Assembly: GCA_009827215.1 (NCBI GenBank)
Contig: WUAJ01000136.1
Coordinates: forward strand, 1 to 6,512
Direction of reading: 5' to 3'
From: Phycisphaeraceae bacterium
Lineage (GTDB): Bacteria > Planctomycetota > Phycisphaerae > Phycisphaerales > UBA1924
DNA length: 6,512 bases
The translations under genes were made by a program, and so were the position numbers. Below the pieces are notes generated by a model that was given only the letters and a program-made list of their open reading frames with translations, was not told the DNA's origin and searched no databases. Shown here in pieces: positions 1 to 5,945 of this stretch; positions within the stretch are counted from its first letter, which is position 1; every line of letters starts with the position of its first letter.

Positions 1-783
1 CGGACCGCTGCAAATACTGTCATCTGCGTAGTTGAGATCGAGCTCACGGATCGTCACGCGTTTCATATTCACCGCGGCTCCTTCGCGGAGCTCCGCTCTC
101 TGAGCGTCGCTCACCCCTCCAGCATGGATCGCGATGATCTCGCGATGTCCAGAGTAGTAGGGGACCAACTCGTCACGGAATCCAGTGAGTAGATTCACCA
201 CACCACCAGGTAGATCGCTGGTCGCCATCGCTTCAGCAAGGATCATCGCGGGGATCGGATTGGTTTCACTCGCAAGCGCGACCACGGTGTTCCCCATCGC
301 GATAGGACCCGCAATCATCGAGATCAGTCCGAGTAGTGCAGGAGAATCGGGAGCGATGCAACCCACGACACCCATCGCTCCAGGGATCGTGAAGTTGTGG
401 TATGGACCACTCACTGGATTGGCGCCTCCCATGACGGAGGAATACTTGTCAGTCCATCCCGCAAAGTGCACGACACGATCGATCGACGCGTCGACTTCAT
501 CCATGCCGCTGTCACCCAAGACCGCAGCAAGTTCGTGACGCTTGCCTTCCATCATCTCCGCGAGTCGATAGAGGATCTGTCCTCTTAGGTATCCGGTTGA
601 ATCTGCCCACTTAGTCAGAGCTGCGTTCGCCGCTTCAACCGCATTGCGGAGATCTTTGCGTGATGCATGGCACACATGCGCACTCAAACCGATCGAAGCA
701 TCCTCCACAAGCGTGGAGCGTCCAGATTCGGTGCGCGGGAACTTGCCACCGATGTAGAGCTTGTAGGTCTTTGTGATCGGCAT
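1..783 (-). CDS. ALDH-fold pseudoenzyme, ALDH16 C-terminal-domain-like (partial, 3' end beyond left edge)
   Basis: I translated 261 codons by hand from the minus strand; the reading frame is open to the left edge. The protein begins MPITKTYKLYIGGKFPR and continues with RKDLRNAVEAANAAL, LRGQILYRLAEMM (about residues 42-77) and DLPGGVVNLLTG (190-201), which is clearly the aldehyde dehydrogenase superfamily. The signature residues are lost. The PWN oxyanion motif reads PDS (145-147), the Lys of VVLKPAE is Leu170, the FTGST cofactor loop reads HAGGV (220-224), and ELGGK reads RELDLNY (246-252). The wording CIAPDSPALLGL, AMGNTVVALASE and TSDLPGGVVN recalls the non-catalytic C-terminal domain of the two-domain ALDH16 family (recalled, not searched). 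The catalytic Cys position lies about 20 codons beyond the edge. It follows the GNAT gene by 8 bases, as the last visible gene of the operon. A structural or regulatory partner of the upstream active ALDH is inferred. An alternative start is GTG at 795. Confidence 0.88.
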   Translation of the reverse strand, partial: MPITKTYKLYIGGKFPRTESGRSTLVEDASIGLSAHVCHASRKDLRNAVEAANAALTKWADSTGYLRGQILYRLAEMMEGKRHELAAVLGDSGMDEVDASIDRVVHFAGWTDKYSSVMGGANPVSGPYHNFTIPGAMGVVGCIAPDSPALLGLISMIAGPIAMGNTVVALASETNPIPAMILAEAMATSDLPGGVVNLLTGFRDELVPYYSGHREIIAIHAGGVSDAQRAELREGAAVNMKRVTIRELDLNYADDSICSGP

Positions 784-791
784 TCGTTCAC

Positions 792-1292
792 TCACAGCTC
801 GTACTCCATCTCGATCTCATGACGAATCGGGATGCCGTCAAATCCGACATCCGGAATAGTCGGCTTGAGTGCTCTGCTCTCGCTGACAGCATTTCTGTGG
901 AACGCAACGATATCAAAGTCACGGCGTTGATAGAACCGCAAAGCCGGAGTGTTGTCGTTTGTGGTGACGAGCCAGAGTCGTTTGCAGCCCAGTTCGCGAG
1001 CTTTGTTGCGAACACCATTGAGCAAGCACGATCCGATCCCGCCGTGTCCCGCCATTGAGTTGTGAGTGACGATCTCGCACTCATCGCCATCGATGTGATA
1101 GGTCAAAAGCCCGACCTCTGCACCATCACGAACCGCGACAATTCCAGGGAGTTCGTCCGCTTGGAACTTGCGTCCGCGTGTGACCTGCTCAGTGGATGCC
1201 CAATACTGCTGCAGAACGCGCTGCACCCAGTGTTTATCCTCTGGGGTGAGGTCTCTGATCTCAAATGAATGCACTCCAGGCACTGTGCTCAT
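792..1292 (-). CDS. GNAT family N-acetyltransferase
   Basis: A 166-residue protein with the GNAT fold in its usual order. The central beta strand (EVGLLTYHIDGDECEIVTHN, residues 59-78) is followed by the acetyl-CoA pyrophosphate loop GHGGIGSCLL (82-91). After it come the helix LNGVRNKARELGC (91-103), beta-5 RLWLVTTNDN (105-114) and the ALRFYQRRDF segment (117-126), where Tyr121 is the usual general-acid position. The first residue of the Q/RxxGxG motif is Gly, a mild deviation. The C-terminal GIPIRHEIEMEYEL type of ending is common in one uncharacterised GNAT subgroup. The ATG has a good ribosome site, AAGGGA 6 bases upstream, and the gene starts 16 bases after the ALDH stop, so it belongs to the ALDH operon. 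The substrate is unknown: either small-molecule or protein acetylation is possible, and its place between two ALDH-like genes hints at a link to aldehyde or acetyl-group metabolism. Confidence 0.9.
   Translation of the reverse strand: MSTVPGVHSFEIRDLTPEDKHWVQRVLQQYWASTEQVTRGRKFQADELPGIVAVRDGAEVGLLTYHIDGDECEIVTHNSMAGHGGIGSCLLNGVRNKARELGCKRLWLVTTNDNTPALRFYQRRDFDIVAFHRNAVSESRALKPTIPDVGFDGIPIRHEIEMEYEL
793..807 (-). promoter_or_regulatory. Shine-Dalgarno GGAG with an overlapping GTG start, alternative start for the pseudo-ALDH
   Basis: On the minus strand GGAG (807-804) lies 8 bases ahead of a GTG (795-793) that is in frame with the downstream ALDH-like gene and overlaps the GNAT stop codon as GTGA. 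ATG at 783 has only a weak purine stretch before it. Starting at GTG would add four residues (MSER) and give translational coupling to the GNAT gene. Sequence spacing favours GTG795. I kept ATG783 for the CDS because the conserved part of the protein begins just after it. Confidence 0.4.
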
Positions 1293-1308
1293 CGTGTGTC
1301 CCTTCTGG

Positions 1309-2811
1309 TCATTTCAAATATGCCGCGAGTCCGTGCCGCCCACCTTCACGACCAAACCCTGATTCCTTGTAACCACCAAACGGCGAGGTCGGATCGAACT
1401 GGTTGTAGGTGTTCAGCCACACCACACCAGCATCGAGCTTGCTTGCCATGTCGAAGATCTTCGATCCCTTGTCAGTCCAGACACCAGCCGCAAGTCCATA
1501 CGGCGTGTTGTTCGCACGCGAGATCGCCTCGTCCGGAGTGCGGAAACTCATGACTGCGAGCACTGGACCGAAGATCTCTTCACGCGCAATCGTGTGGCTC
1601 GGCTGCACTCCGGTAAAGAAGCAGGGCTTGCACCAGTACCCCTTCTCAGGGACTGAACTCGGGTTCGGATCATGTCGAACCGCTCCCTCGTTGCCTCCGA
1701 TGTCGAGGTACTTGTTGATCGTCCCGAGCTGCTCGCTCGAGTTGATCGCGCCAAGATCCGTGTTCTTGTCGAGCGGGTCACCTACGCGGAGTGATGCGAG
1801 ACGATCATTGAGTTTCTGGGTAACGGTGTCGAGGATCGATTCCTGTACAAACACGCGTGAACCGGCGCAGCATACATGTCCCTGATTGAAATAGATCCCG
1901 CCGATGACGCCTTCGATTGCTTGATCGATCGAAGCGTCCTCGAAGATGATGTTGGGGCTCTTGCCACCCAGTTCCAGAGTCAGACGCTTGTTGGTCGCGG
2001 CGGTCGCTTTGGCGATGATCTTCCCAACCGCGGTCGATCCGGTGAACGCGATCTTGTTCACATCCGGATGATTGACCAGCGCGGATCCGGTCTCGCCGGC
2101 CCCAGTGACGACATTGACCACGCCCTTTGGGAGTCCGACTTCTTGACAGATCTCCGCGAGCCGCAGTGCTGTGAGCGAGGTGGTCTCCGCAGGTTTGAGG
2201 ACAACGGTGTTCCCGCACGCGAGCGCCGGCGCGATTTTCCACGCGGCCATCAGGAGAGGGAAGTTCCAAGGGATGATCTGTCCGCACACGCCGACGGGTT
2301 CTGGTTTCTTCCCAGGAAACGCGTACTCGAGTTTGTCGGCCCATCCCGCGTGGTAGAAGAAATGTGCCGCCGCGAGCGGGACATCGACATCGCGTGATTC
2401 TTTGATGGGTTTGCCGCCGTCCATCGTTTCGAGGACCGCGAGTTCGCGGGCGCGTTCTTGGATGCGTCGAGCGATTCGGTACAGATACTTCCCGCGCACG
2501 ATGCCAGGCAGTCCGCTCCATCCAGGCAGTGCTGCTCGCGCCGCAGCGACCGCACGGTCGATATCCGATCCATCCGCACTCCCGATCATCGAGAGCGTTT
2601 CTTCGTTGCTCGGATTGACGGTCGCAAAAGAAGAACCGGACGCTCCACTGAACTGACCATCAATAAACAGCCCGTAGGAATCATCGATCTTGACCTTCAC
2701 GGATTCCGGAGCGGGGTCATAGTCGAAGATCCCACCTCCGCTGGCGCCTCGTAGATCGAGTGTGCCTGTCGGATGATCGGACCTTGTATTGGTATTCATC
2801 GCGCTGCTCAT
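1309..2811 (-). CDS. NAD(P)+-dependent aldehyde dehydrogenase, deoC-associated, ALDH16 N-domain-like
   Basis: A 500-residue protein, full ALDH length (from ATG 2811). It oxidises an aldehyde to the carboxylic acid with NAD(P)+ in the cytoplasm. All catalytic elements are present: IIPWNFPLL with oxyanion Asn183, VVLKPAE with Lys206, FTGSTAVG (cofactor loop, about 256-263), LELGGKSPN with general-base Glu280, FNQGHVCCAGSR with nucleophile Cys314 (codon 1870-1872), and EEIFGPV with Glu412. The N-terminus carries a Gly-rich tail and FDYDPAPES before the fold, as in deoC-linked ALDHs of actinobacteria and planctomycetes. Acetaldehyde from DeoC is the likeliest substrate (inferred from the nearby deoC). 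The frame opens at TTG 2829, but ATG 2811 or ATG 2799 is more plausible; none has a clear Shine-Dalgarno. It is the first gene of the ALDH-GNAT-pseudo-ALDH operon. Betaine- or other aldehyde specificity cannot be excluded. Confidence 0.96.
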   Translation of the reverse strand: MSSAMNTNTRSDHPTGTLDLRGASGGGIFDYDPAPESVKVKIDDSYGLFIDGQFSGASGSSFATVNPSNEETLSMIGSADGSDIDRAVAAARAALPGWSGLPGIVRGKYLYRIARRIQERARELAVLETMDGGKPIKESRDVDVPLAAAHFFYHAGWADKLEYAFPGKKPEPVGVCGQIIPWNFPLLMAAWKIAPALACGNTVVLKPAETTSLTALRLAEICQEVGLPKGVVNVVTGAGETGSALVNHPDVNKIAFTGSTAVGKIIAKATAATNKRLTLELGGKSPNIIFEDASIDQAIEGVIGGIYFNQGHVCCAGSRVFVQESILDTVTQKLNDRLASLRVGDPLDKNTDLGAINSSEQLGTINKYLDIGGNEGAVRHDPNPSSVPEKGYWCKPCFFTGVQPSHTIAREEIFGPVLAVMSFRTPDEAISRANNTPYGLAAGVWTDKGSKIFDMASKLDAGVVWLNTYNQFDPTSPFGGYKESGFGREGGRHGLAAYLK

Positions 2812-2929
2812 GCCGTATTCTAGTGCCAAATCCGCATGAGAGCAGTCTGTAACCCCCAGACGATGGAAATCGAGCAGGAACCTCAGCTTCGTGTTCCAAT
2901 CGCGTCCGATTTCAGCCGTTGACAGACTT
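2812..2929. promoter_or_regulatory. Divergent intergenic region between the ALDH operon and the PilZ-J gene
   Basis: These 118 bases separate two divergent genes, so both promoters should lie here or run into the first codons. On the minus strand TAGAAT (2822-2817) resembles a -10 box, but no good -35 is found 16-18 bases upstream, and it sits so close to ATG 2811 that it would make sense only with the ATG at 2799 and a very short leader. On the plus strand there is no convincing -10/-35 pair. A weak hairpin (GTCTG/CAGAC, 2845-2861, loop of 7) lies in the middle. The specific promoter assignments are uncertain. Confidence 0.3.
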
Positions 2930-3634
2930 ATGGGTACACACAGCAGCGACGAGAATCAGCACGAGAGTTTGACTACGCCTTACCACGCACCGGATGGGAG
3001 TGATGTGGAACTCCACAGCGATGATGGCGAATTGATGTCCCGCGCCGACATGCGTATCGACACCAAAGGCATCCGCTGCACCTTCGATTCACTCCAAGCA
3101 CGAGTCGCGGACCTCACAGGTAACGGCATGCGCCTCACGCTCACCCCCTCCAAACTCCCAAAGGTCGATGAAACTCACGAGTTCACCTTCAAGGACAAGC
3201 AGACAGAACACGAACTGACTGTCGAGGGTGTCGTGCGTTGGATCCGCAAGGGGTCAGTGCTGACCCGAAAGGCCGAGGTCGGGATCGAGTTCGTTGATCT
3301 TCCCGCATCGCATCGCGACGCGCTGACTCGTCTCGCCGTGCAAGGGGAGTTACTGATGAGCAACAGCACGGATGATTCAGAGTCGGATGAACAATCAACC
3401 CCGATTCTCAACATCAACCTCTACGACATCCTCGGCGTTTGTCAATACGCGAGTCAGGACGAGATCCGAAGCTCGTTCCATCACCTCGTCAAGCTCTGGC
3501 ATCCCGACAAGAATGATGACCCTGAAGCGCCAGCACGCTTCGAGGAGCTCCACAAAGCGTATTCGATCCTGAGAGATCCGTCGCTTCGCAGCAAATACGA
3601 CGCGCGATTTGGTCCAGATCAAGCCGCCGCGTGA
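2930..3634 (+). CDS. PilZ domain – DnaJ J-domain fusion protein
   Basis: A 234-residue cytoplasmic protein (from ATG 2930) with two domains. Residues about 36-135 form a PilZ-like beta barrel: RADMR (38-42) matches the c-di-GMP motif RxxxR, and DLTGNG (61-66) matches D/NxSxxG with Thr for Ser. It ends in the typical VVRWIRKG and EVGIEFVDLP strands. An acidic, Ser-rich linker (about 144-158) leads to a J-domain at about 163-228. This J-domain reads LYDILGV, then HPDKND with the intact HPD tripeptide (191-193) needed to stimulate DnaK ATPase, then FEELHKAYSILRDPSLRSKYD. No Gly/Phe region or zinc finger follows, so it is a minimal J-protein. The inferred role is a c-di-GMP-responsive co-chaperone that recruits DnaK to a PilZ target. 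The frame opens at GTG 2891, but ATG 2930 is likelier; ATG 3035, just before RADMR, is possible. No Shine-Dalgarno is seen at any of them. It converges on deoC with a 4-base gap. Confidence 0.9.
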   Translation: MGTHSSDENQHESLTTPYHAPDGSDVELHSDDGELMSRADMRIDTKGIRCTFDSLQARVADLTGNGMRLTLTPSKLPKVDETHEFTFKDKQTEHELTVEGVVRWIRKGSVLTRKAEVGIEFVDLPASHRDALTRLAVQGELLMSNSTDDSESDEQSTPILNINLYDILGVCQYASQDEIRSSFHHLVKLWHPDKNDDPEAPARFEELHKAYSILRDPSLRSKYDARFGPDQAAA

Positions 3635-3644
3635 TTCATTACGC
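3629..3644. terminator. Small hairpin across the convergent stop codons (possible bidirectional terminator)
   Basis: GCGTGA and TTACGC can pair as a 6-bp stem (one G-T wobble) with a 4-base loop on the plus-strand transcript, spanning the PilZ-J stop and the deoC stop. No U-tract follows on either strand, and on the minus strand the wobble becomes an A-C mismatch leaving only 4 bp. It is the only structure in the gap between the two genes. An intrinsic-terminator function is doubtful; Rho-type termination inside coding sequence is equally possible. Confidence 0.2.
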
Positions 3645-4556
3645 ATCCGAGAAATCATGCCCCGCCGCGTATTCGCCGGACTGGAGTTTCTGCATGCTCC
3701 GGAGGACATCATTGAGCAGTGAGCTGGCGCCGAAGCGGAACCAGTCTGGGGACAGCCAACCCTCGCCGAGGGTTTCGTTGACCATGCACAGGTAGTGCCA
3801 CGCTTGTTTCCCAGTCCGGATACCGCCGGCGGGTTTCATCCCGATCTTCTTTCCTTGCGTGCGATACGCGTCGCGGATCGCTTCGAGCATCACGAGTGTC
3901 ACCGGCATCGTCGCCGCGGGATTGACCTTGCCCGTCGAGGTCTTGATGAAATCACCCTCGCGGATGTACTCGATCGCGATATCGCTGGCGCGACGGACAT
4001 TGTCGTAGGTTTTGAGTTCGCCGGTTTCGAGGATGACCTTGAGGTGCGCCTTGCCGCACGCTTGGACCACGGCCGCGATCTCTTCCGCGACAACCTCGTA
4101 CTTCCCCGAAAGGAACGCGCCGCGATTGATAACCATGTCGATCTCGTCGGCGCCATCCGCGACCGCGCGCTCCACATCGCGGATGCGGATATCGAGGGGG
4201 TACTGTCCTGATGGGAACCCTGTCGCAACGGATGCGACATTAATCCCAGTACCATCGAGCAGTTCCGCGGCATAGGGCACCATCGACGGATACACACATA
4301 CCGCCGCGACGTGTCCGAGGCGATGACCCAAGAACTCTTCATCGCGTTCCCAAGGACGGATCGCTTTGCGGCACAAGCTCCTGACTTTCTCAGGAGAATC
4401 TGCGCCTTCGAGTGTGGTTAGATCGATCATCGCGACCGCGAGCTCGAGAGCCGCGAGCTTGGATGCTTTTTTAATCGAGCGCGTGGTGAACGACGCGGCT
4501 CGTCGATCAACCATCACTCCATCAACAGTGGGGGAGTCCGGAAGTACGAAACCCAT
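3639..4556 (-). CDS. deoC: Deoxyribose-phosphate aldolase DeoC
   Basis: A 305-residue class I aldolase that splits 2-deoxy-D-ribose-5-phosphate into acetaldehyde and glyceraldehyde-3-phosphate in deoxynucleoside catabolism. Visible markers are AMIDLTTLEG (strand 1, about 42-51), VCVYPSMV (87-94), GADEIDMVIN with Asp140, and KVILETGEL (173-182). FIKTSTGK carries the Schiff-base Lys205, and GMKPAGGIRTG carries the second active-site Lys241. It is longer than E. coli DeoC (259 residues) because of an approximately 35-residue N-terminal extension rich in basic residues and a longer C-terminus. The start is well determined: GGAGG (4568-4564) lies 7 bases ahead of ATG 4556, which overlaps the upstream stop as TGATG; a GTG directly before it (4559) is less likely. 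It is co-transcribed with and coupled to the rhodanese-like lipoprotein gene. Its acetaldehyde product links it to the ALDH at 1309-2811. Confidence 0.97.
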   Translation of the reverse strand: MGFVLPDSPTVDGVMVDRRAASFTTRSIKKASKLAALELAVAMIDLTTLEGADSPEKVRSLCRKAIRPWERDEEFLGHRLGHVAAVCVYPSMVPYAAELLDGTGINVASVATGFPSGQYPLDIRIRDVERAVADGADEIDMVINRGAFLSGKYEVVAEEIAAVVQACGKAHLKVILETGELKTYDNVRRASDIAIEYIREGDFIKTSTGKVNPAATMPVTLVMLEAIRDAYRTQGKKIGMKPAGGIRTGKQAWHYLCMVNETLGEGWLSPDWFRFGASSLLNDVLRSMQKLQSGEYAAGHDFSDA

Positions 4557-4568
4557 CACTCGTCCTCC
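4554..4568 (-). promoter_or_regulatory. Strong ribosome binding site and TGATG stop-start overlap for deoC
   Basis: On the minus strand GGAGG is followed after 7 bases by the deoC ATG, which shares its A with the TGA stop of the rhodanese-like gene. This fixes the deoC start at 4556 and implies that ribosomes finishing the lipoprotein re-initiate on deoC. The Shine-Dalgarno itself lies within the acidic C-terminal Glu/Asp codons of the upstream gene. Confidence 0.75.
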
Positions 4569-5041
4569 TCATTCTCATCCCCAAACTCATAAGTGATGTC
4601 CACATCATACGGCAGGCCTGTCGAGTCCCAGACGACCCAACCGCCGAGGAATAGTCGCACGCGCGTCTTAAGCACCGTGTTGTATCCCGCTTCGATCATG
4701 CGCTTCGCCATGGCGCGAGCACTCGCGGAACCAGGATTTTCGCCGTAGACAATGAGATGGTCATACTTGAGGAGTTCCGGATCCGCGTCGTAGCGGAGAT
4801 CGATCTCGTTGACGCGGATGTTGCGAGCGCCCTGGATTCGGCCTTCAGCGAAGCGTTCATGTTTGCGAACATCAATAAACAGTACCTTGTTGGTGTCTTC
4901 CTTCCACTGGTCATGGAGTTCCATCGCACGGTTCAGATCAATAAAGTCGATCTTCTTGTCCGAAACATTCCCCCGGCATCCAGTGAGCATCAGGAGGGTC
5001 AATCCAGCAAGAATCATCCACATTCGAGTATTCAGAGCCAT
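4556..5041 (-). CDS. Rhodanese-fold lipoprotein lacking the catalytic cysteine
   Basis: A 161-residue exported lipoprotein. The N-terminus has a short positive region, a hydrophobic stretch and the lipobox LTGC, with Cys22 as the lipidated residue; +2 is Arg, not Asp, so outer-membrane sorting would be expected by the E. coli rule. The rhodanese domain follows at about 34-148: KVLFIDVRKHERFAEGRIQGARNI (52-75) is the classical N-terminal signature (DVR, E-F-x-x-G-H/R-I-x-G-A), and HLIVYG begins the active-site strand. The catalytic Cys expected after VY is Gly100 (VYGENPGSASA), so sulfurtransferase activity is not expected. GYNTVLKTRVRLFLGGWVVWDSTGLP (118-143) matches the C-terminal rhodanese strand and helix. 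The tail is strongly acidic. ATG 5041 has AAGGA 8 bases upstream. It is the first gene of a two-gene operon with deoC. The role is unknown; a binding or scaffolding function at the membrane is inferred. Confidence 0.9.
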   Translation of the reverse strand: MALNTRMWMILAGLTLLMLTGCRGNVSDKKIDFIDLNRAMELHDQWKEDTNKVLFIDVRKHERFAEGRIQGARNIRVNEIDLRYDADPELLKYDHLIVYGENPGSASARAMAKRMIEAGYNTVLKTRVRLFLGGWVVWDSTGLPYDVDITYEFGDENEEDE

Positions 5042-5060
5042 TTACTGCATCCTTCATTGA

Positions 5061-5080
5061 CCCAAGCAAGAATAATTGGG
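5061..5080. repeat. Short inverted repeat CCCAA-N10-TTGGG
   Basis: CCCAA (5061-5065) and TTGGG (5076-5080) are perfect inverted arms 10 bases apart. They lie in the leader/-10 area of the candidate rhodanese-deoC promoter and within the divergent control region, so a protein-binding site is conceivable. The arms are only 5 bp and could arise by chance. Confidence 0.25.
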
Positions 5081-5098
5081 CACAGGCGTTGTTGTCTA
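5069..5098 (-). promoter_or_regulatory. Candidate sigma-70-type promoter of the rhodanese-deoC operon
   Basis: On the minus strand TAGACA (5098-5093, 5 of 6 to TTGACA) and TATTCT (5074-5069, 4 of 6 to TATAAT) are 18 bases apart. The predicted start of transcription would be about 5062, giving a leader of about 20 bases that contains the AAGGA ribosome site before ATG 5041. The position is sensible but the match is moderate, and planctomycete promoter consensus may differ. Confidence 0.35.
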
Positions 5099-5107
5099 CA
5101 GTACACA
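5093..5107. promoter_or_regulatory. Imperfect 15-bp palindrome, possible operator between divergent operons
   Basis: TGTCTAC-A-GTACACA: the two 7-base arms match at 6 of 7 positions around a central A. It overlaps the -35 box of the candidate minus-strand promoter and lies 16 bases upstream of the DsbD-like start on the plus strand, so a regulator bound here could act on both operons. I do not recognise it as a known regulator's site. Confidence 0.3.
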
Positions 5108-5123
5108 AACACCGCGGAATCCT

Positions 5124-5945
5124 ATGCACATCCCCCTCCATACGACGAAATCCGTGATCTGCAGCACGATGATGCTCACGGGGTCGTCGATCGCTGCGGA
5201 ACAGCCAAACTTCGATGAGCAGCATCTCGCAGCGACCTTGAGATCCTCCCATCAGACGCTCAGTGCCGGGGATCAGTTCTATCTTGCGTTTGACCTCGTT
5301 ATAGACGAAGGATGGCACACCTACTGGGACGGCCTGAGTGATACGGGATACGCGCCAACCATCAGCTTTGAAACCAACACTCAGGCGCTGTCGTTTGGAG
5401 AACCTGTTTGGCCGACCCCTGAACGCTACATCGCACCCGGATCGATCCTGGATCACATCTATGAAGATGAGATCGCCGTGCTGATCCCAGTGGAAGTTGA
5501 ACAATCCGCGTCAGCGCCGCTCCATGTCGTTATCACGGCTTCGATCGATTACCTGATCTGTAAAGAATACTGCTTGCCTGAATCCGCGAAGGCCACGACT
5601 GCGATCGCGATTGCGAGCACAACAGATCCAAAACCAGACCAATCGGTCCTCTCAATAGCGAATGAACTCCCTGTAGATCTCATCGACTATGACATCCAAT
5701 GGAGCACTGAGCAAGCAACGCTGACTGTTCCCGGCGCGACGCACTATCGATTCTTCCCGAGCGATGAATGCACTCAACCAGCGGACCTCATCAAGCAAGG
5801 CGACGTCGAGTCCAGCTCGATGACTATTACATTCGATCGTTCATACGACGATCCATCCGACCCAATCCGTCTCTCAGGACGCTTGAGCATCAGAAAGTCT
5901 GGTCAATGGCGTCATTACAATATCGATACTGAACACCAACCCTGA
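5124..5945 (+). CDS. Secreted stand-alone DsbD N-terminal (nDsbD)-type thiol-disulfide protein
   Basis: A 273-residue exported protein. Residues 1-25 form a signal peptide ending SSIAA before EQ. The mature part matches the DsbD N-terminal domain family: LSAGDQFYLAFDLVIDEGWHTYW (about 46-68), the GLSDTGYAPTI loop, VWPTPERY (95-102), IYEDEIAVLIPV (112-123), SIDYLICKEYCLPESA (140-155). The two active Cys sit at 146 and 150 (CKEYC). In DsbD this domain passes electrons from the membrane domain to periplasmic substrates. Here the transmembrane and C-terminal thioredoxin domains are absent; the protein stops after a second, beta-rich segment (about 183-270) with one further Cys216. The frame opens at TTG 5076, but ATG 5124 gives the correct signal peptide; the ribosome site is weak. 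The next gene, 31 bases downstream, is a redoxin, so a periplasmic thiol-redox operon is inferred. The electron donor must be encoded elsewhere. Confidence 0.85.
   Translation: MHIPLHTTKSVICSTMMLTGSSIAAEQPNFDEQHLAATLRSSHQTLSAGDQFYLAFDLVIDEGWHTYWDGLSDTGYAPTISFETNTQALSFGEPVWPTPERYIAPGSILDHIYEDEIAVLIPVEVEQSASAPLHVVITASIDYLICKEYCLPESAKATTAIAIASTTDPKPDQSVLSIANELPVDLIDYDIQWSTEQATLTVPGATHYRFFPSDECTQPADLIKQGDVESSSMTITFDRSYDDPSDPIRLSGRLSIRKSGQWRHYNIDTEHQP

Noticed and set aside
1876..2397. 173-codon open frame on the plus strand
   Set aside because: It lies wholly antisense within the ALDH gene, whose protein carries all family motifs. The translation shows no recognisable domain and is a GC-biased shadow frame.
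1805..2521. 238-codon open frame on the minus strand
   Set aside because: It is on the same strand as the ALDH but in another frame; the product is Arg/His-rich and low-complexity, typical of a frame-shifted shadow.
2811..2829. TTGGCAC-like sigma-54 element ahead of the ALDH gene (minus strand)
   Set aside because: The -24-like GG is present, but at the required 10-base spacing the conserved -12 GC is missing (AC instead).
2845..2861. Stem-loop GTCTG/CAGAC in the ALDH/PilZ-J intergenic region
   Set aside because: The stem is only 5 bp with a 7-base loop and has no U-tract or regulatory context. It is too weak to call.
2919..2924. Perfect TTGACA on the plus strand just before the PilZ-J ATG
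   Set aside because: It is only 5 bases ahead of ATG 2930, and the sequence 16-18 bases downstream has no -10-like hexamer, so it would not drive the gene as annotated.
5076..5123. N-terminal extension of the DsbD-like protein from TTG 5076
   Set aside because: The extra 16 residues would precede a complete signal peptide that begins properly at ATG 5124, and they would run through the divergent control region.
4938..5504. 188-codon open frame on the minus strand spanning the divergent control region
   Set aside because: It is antisense to the DsbD-like gene and overlaps the start of the rhodanese lipoprotein in another frame, with no domain signal. Both overlapped genes have clear signal peptides and family motifs.
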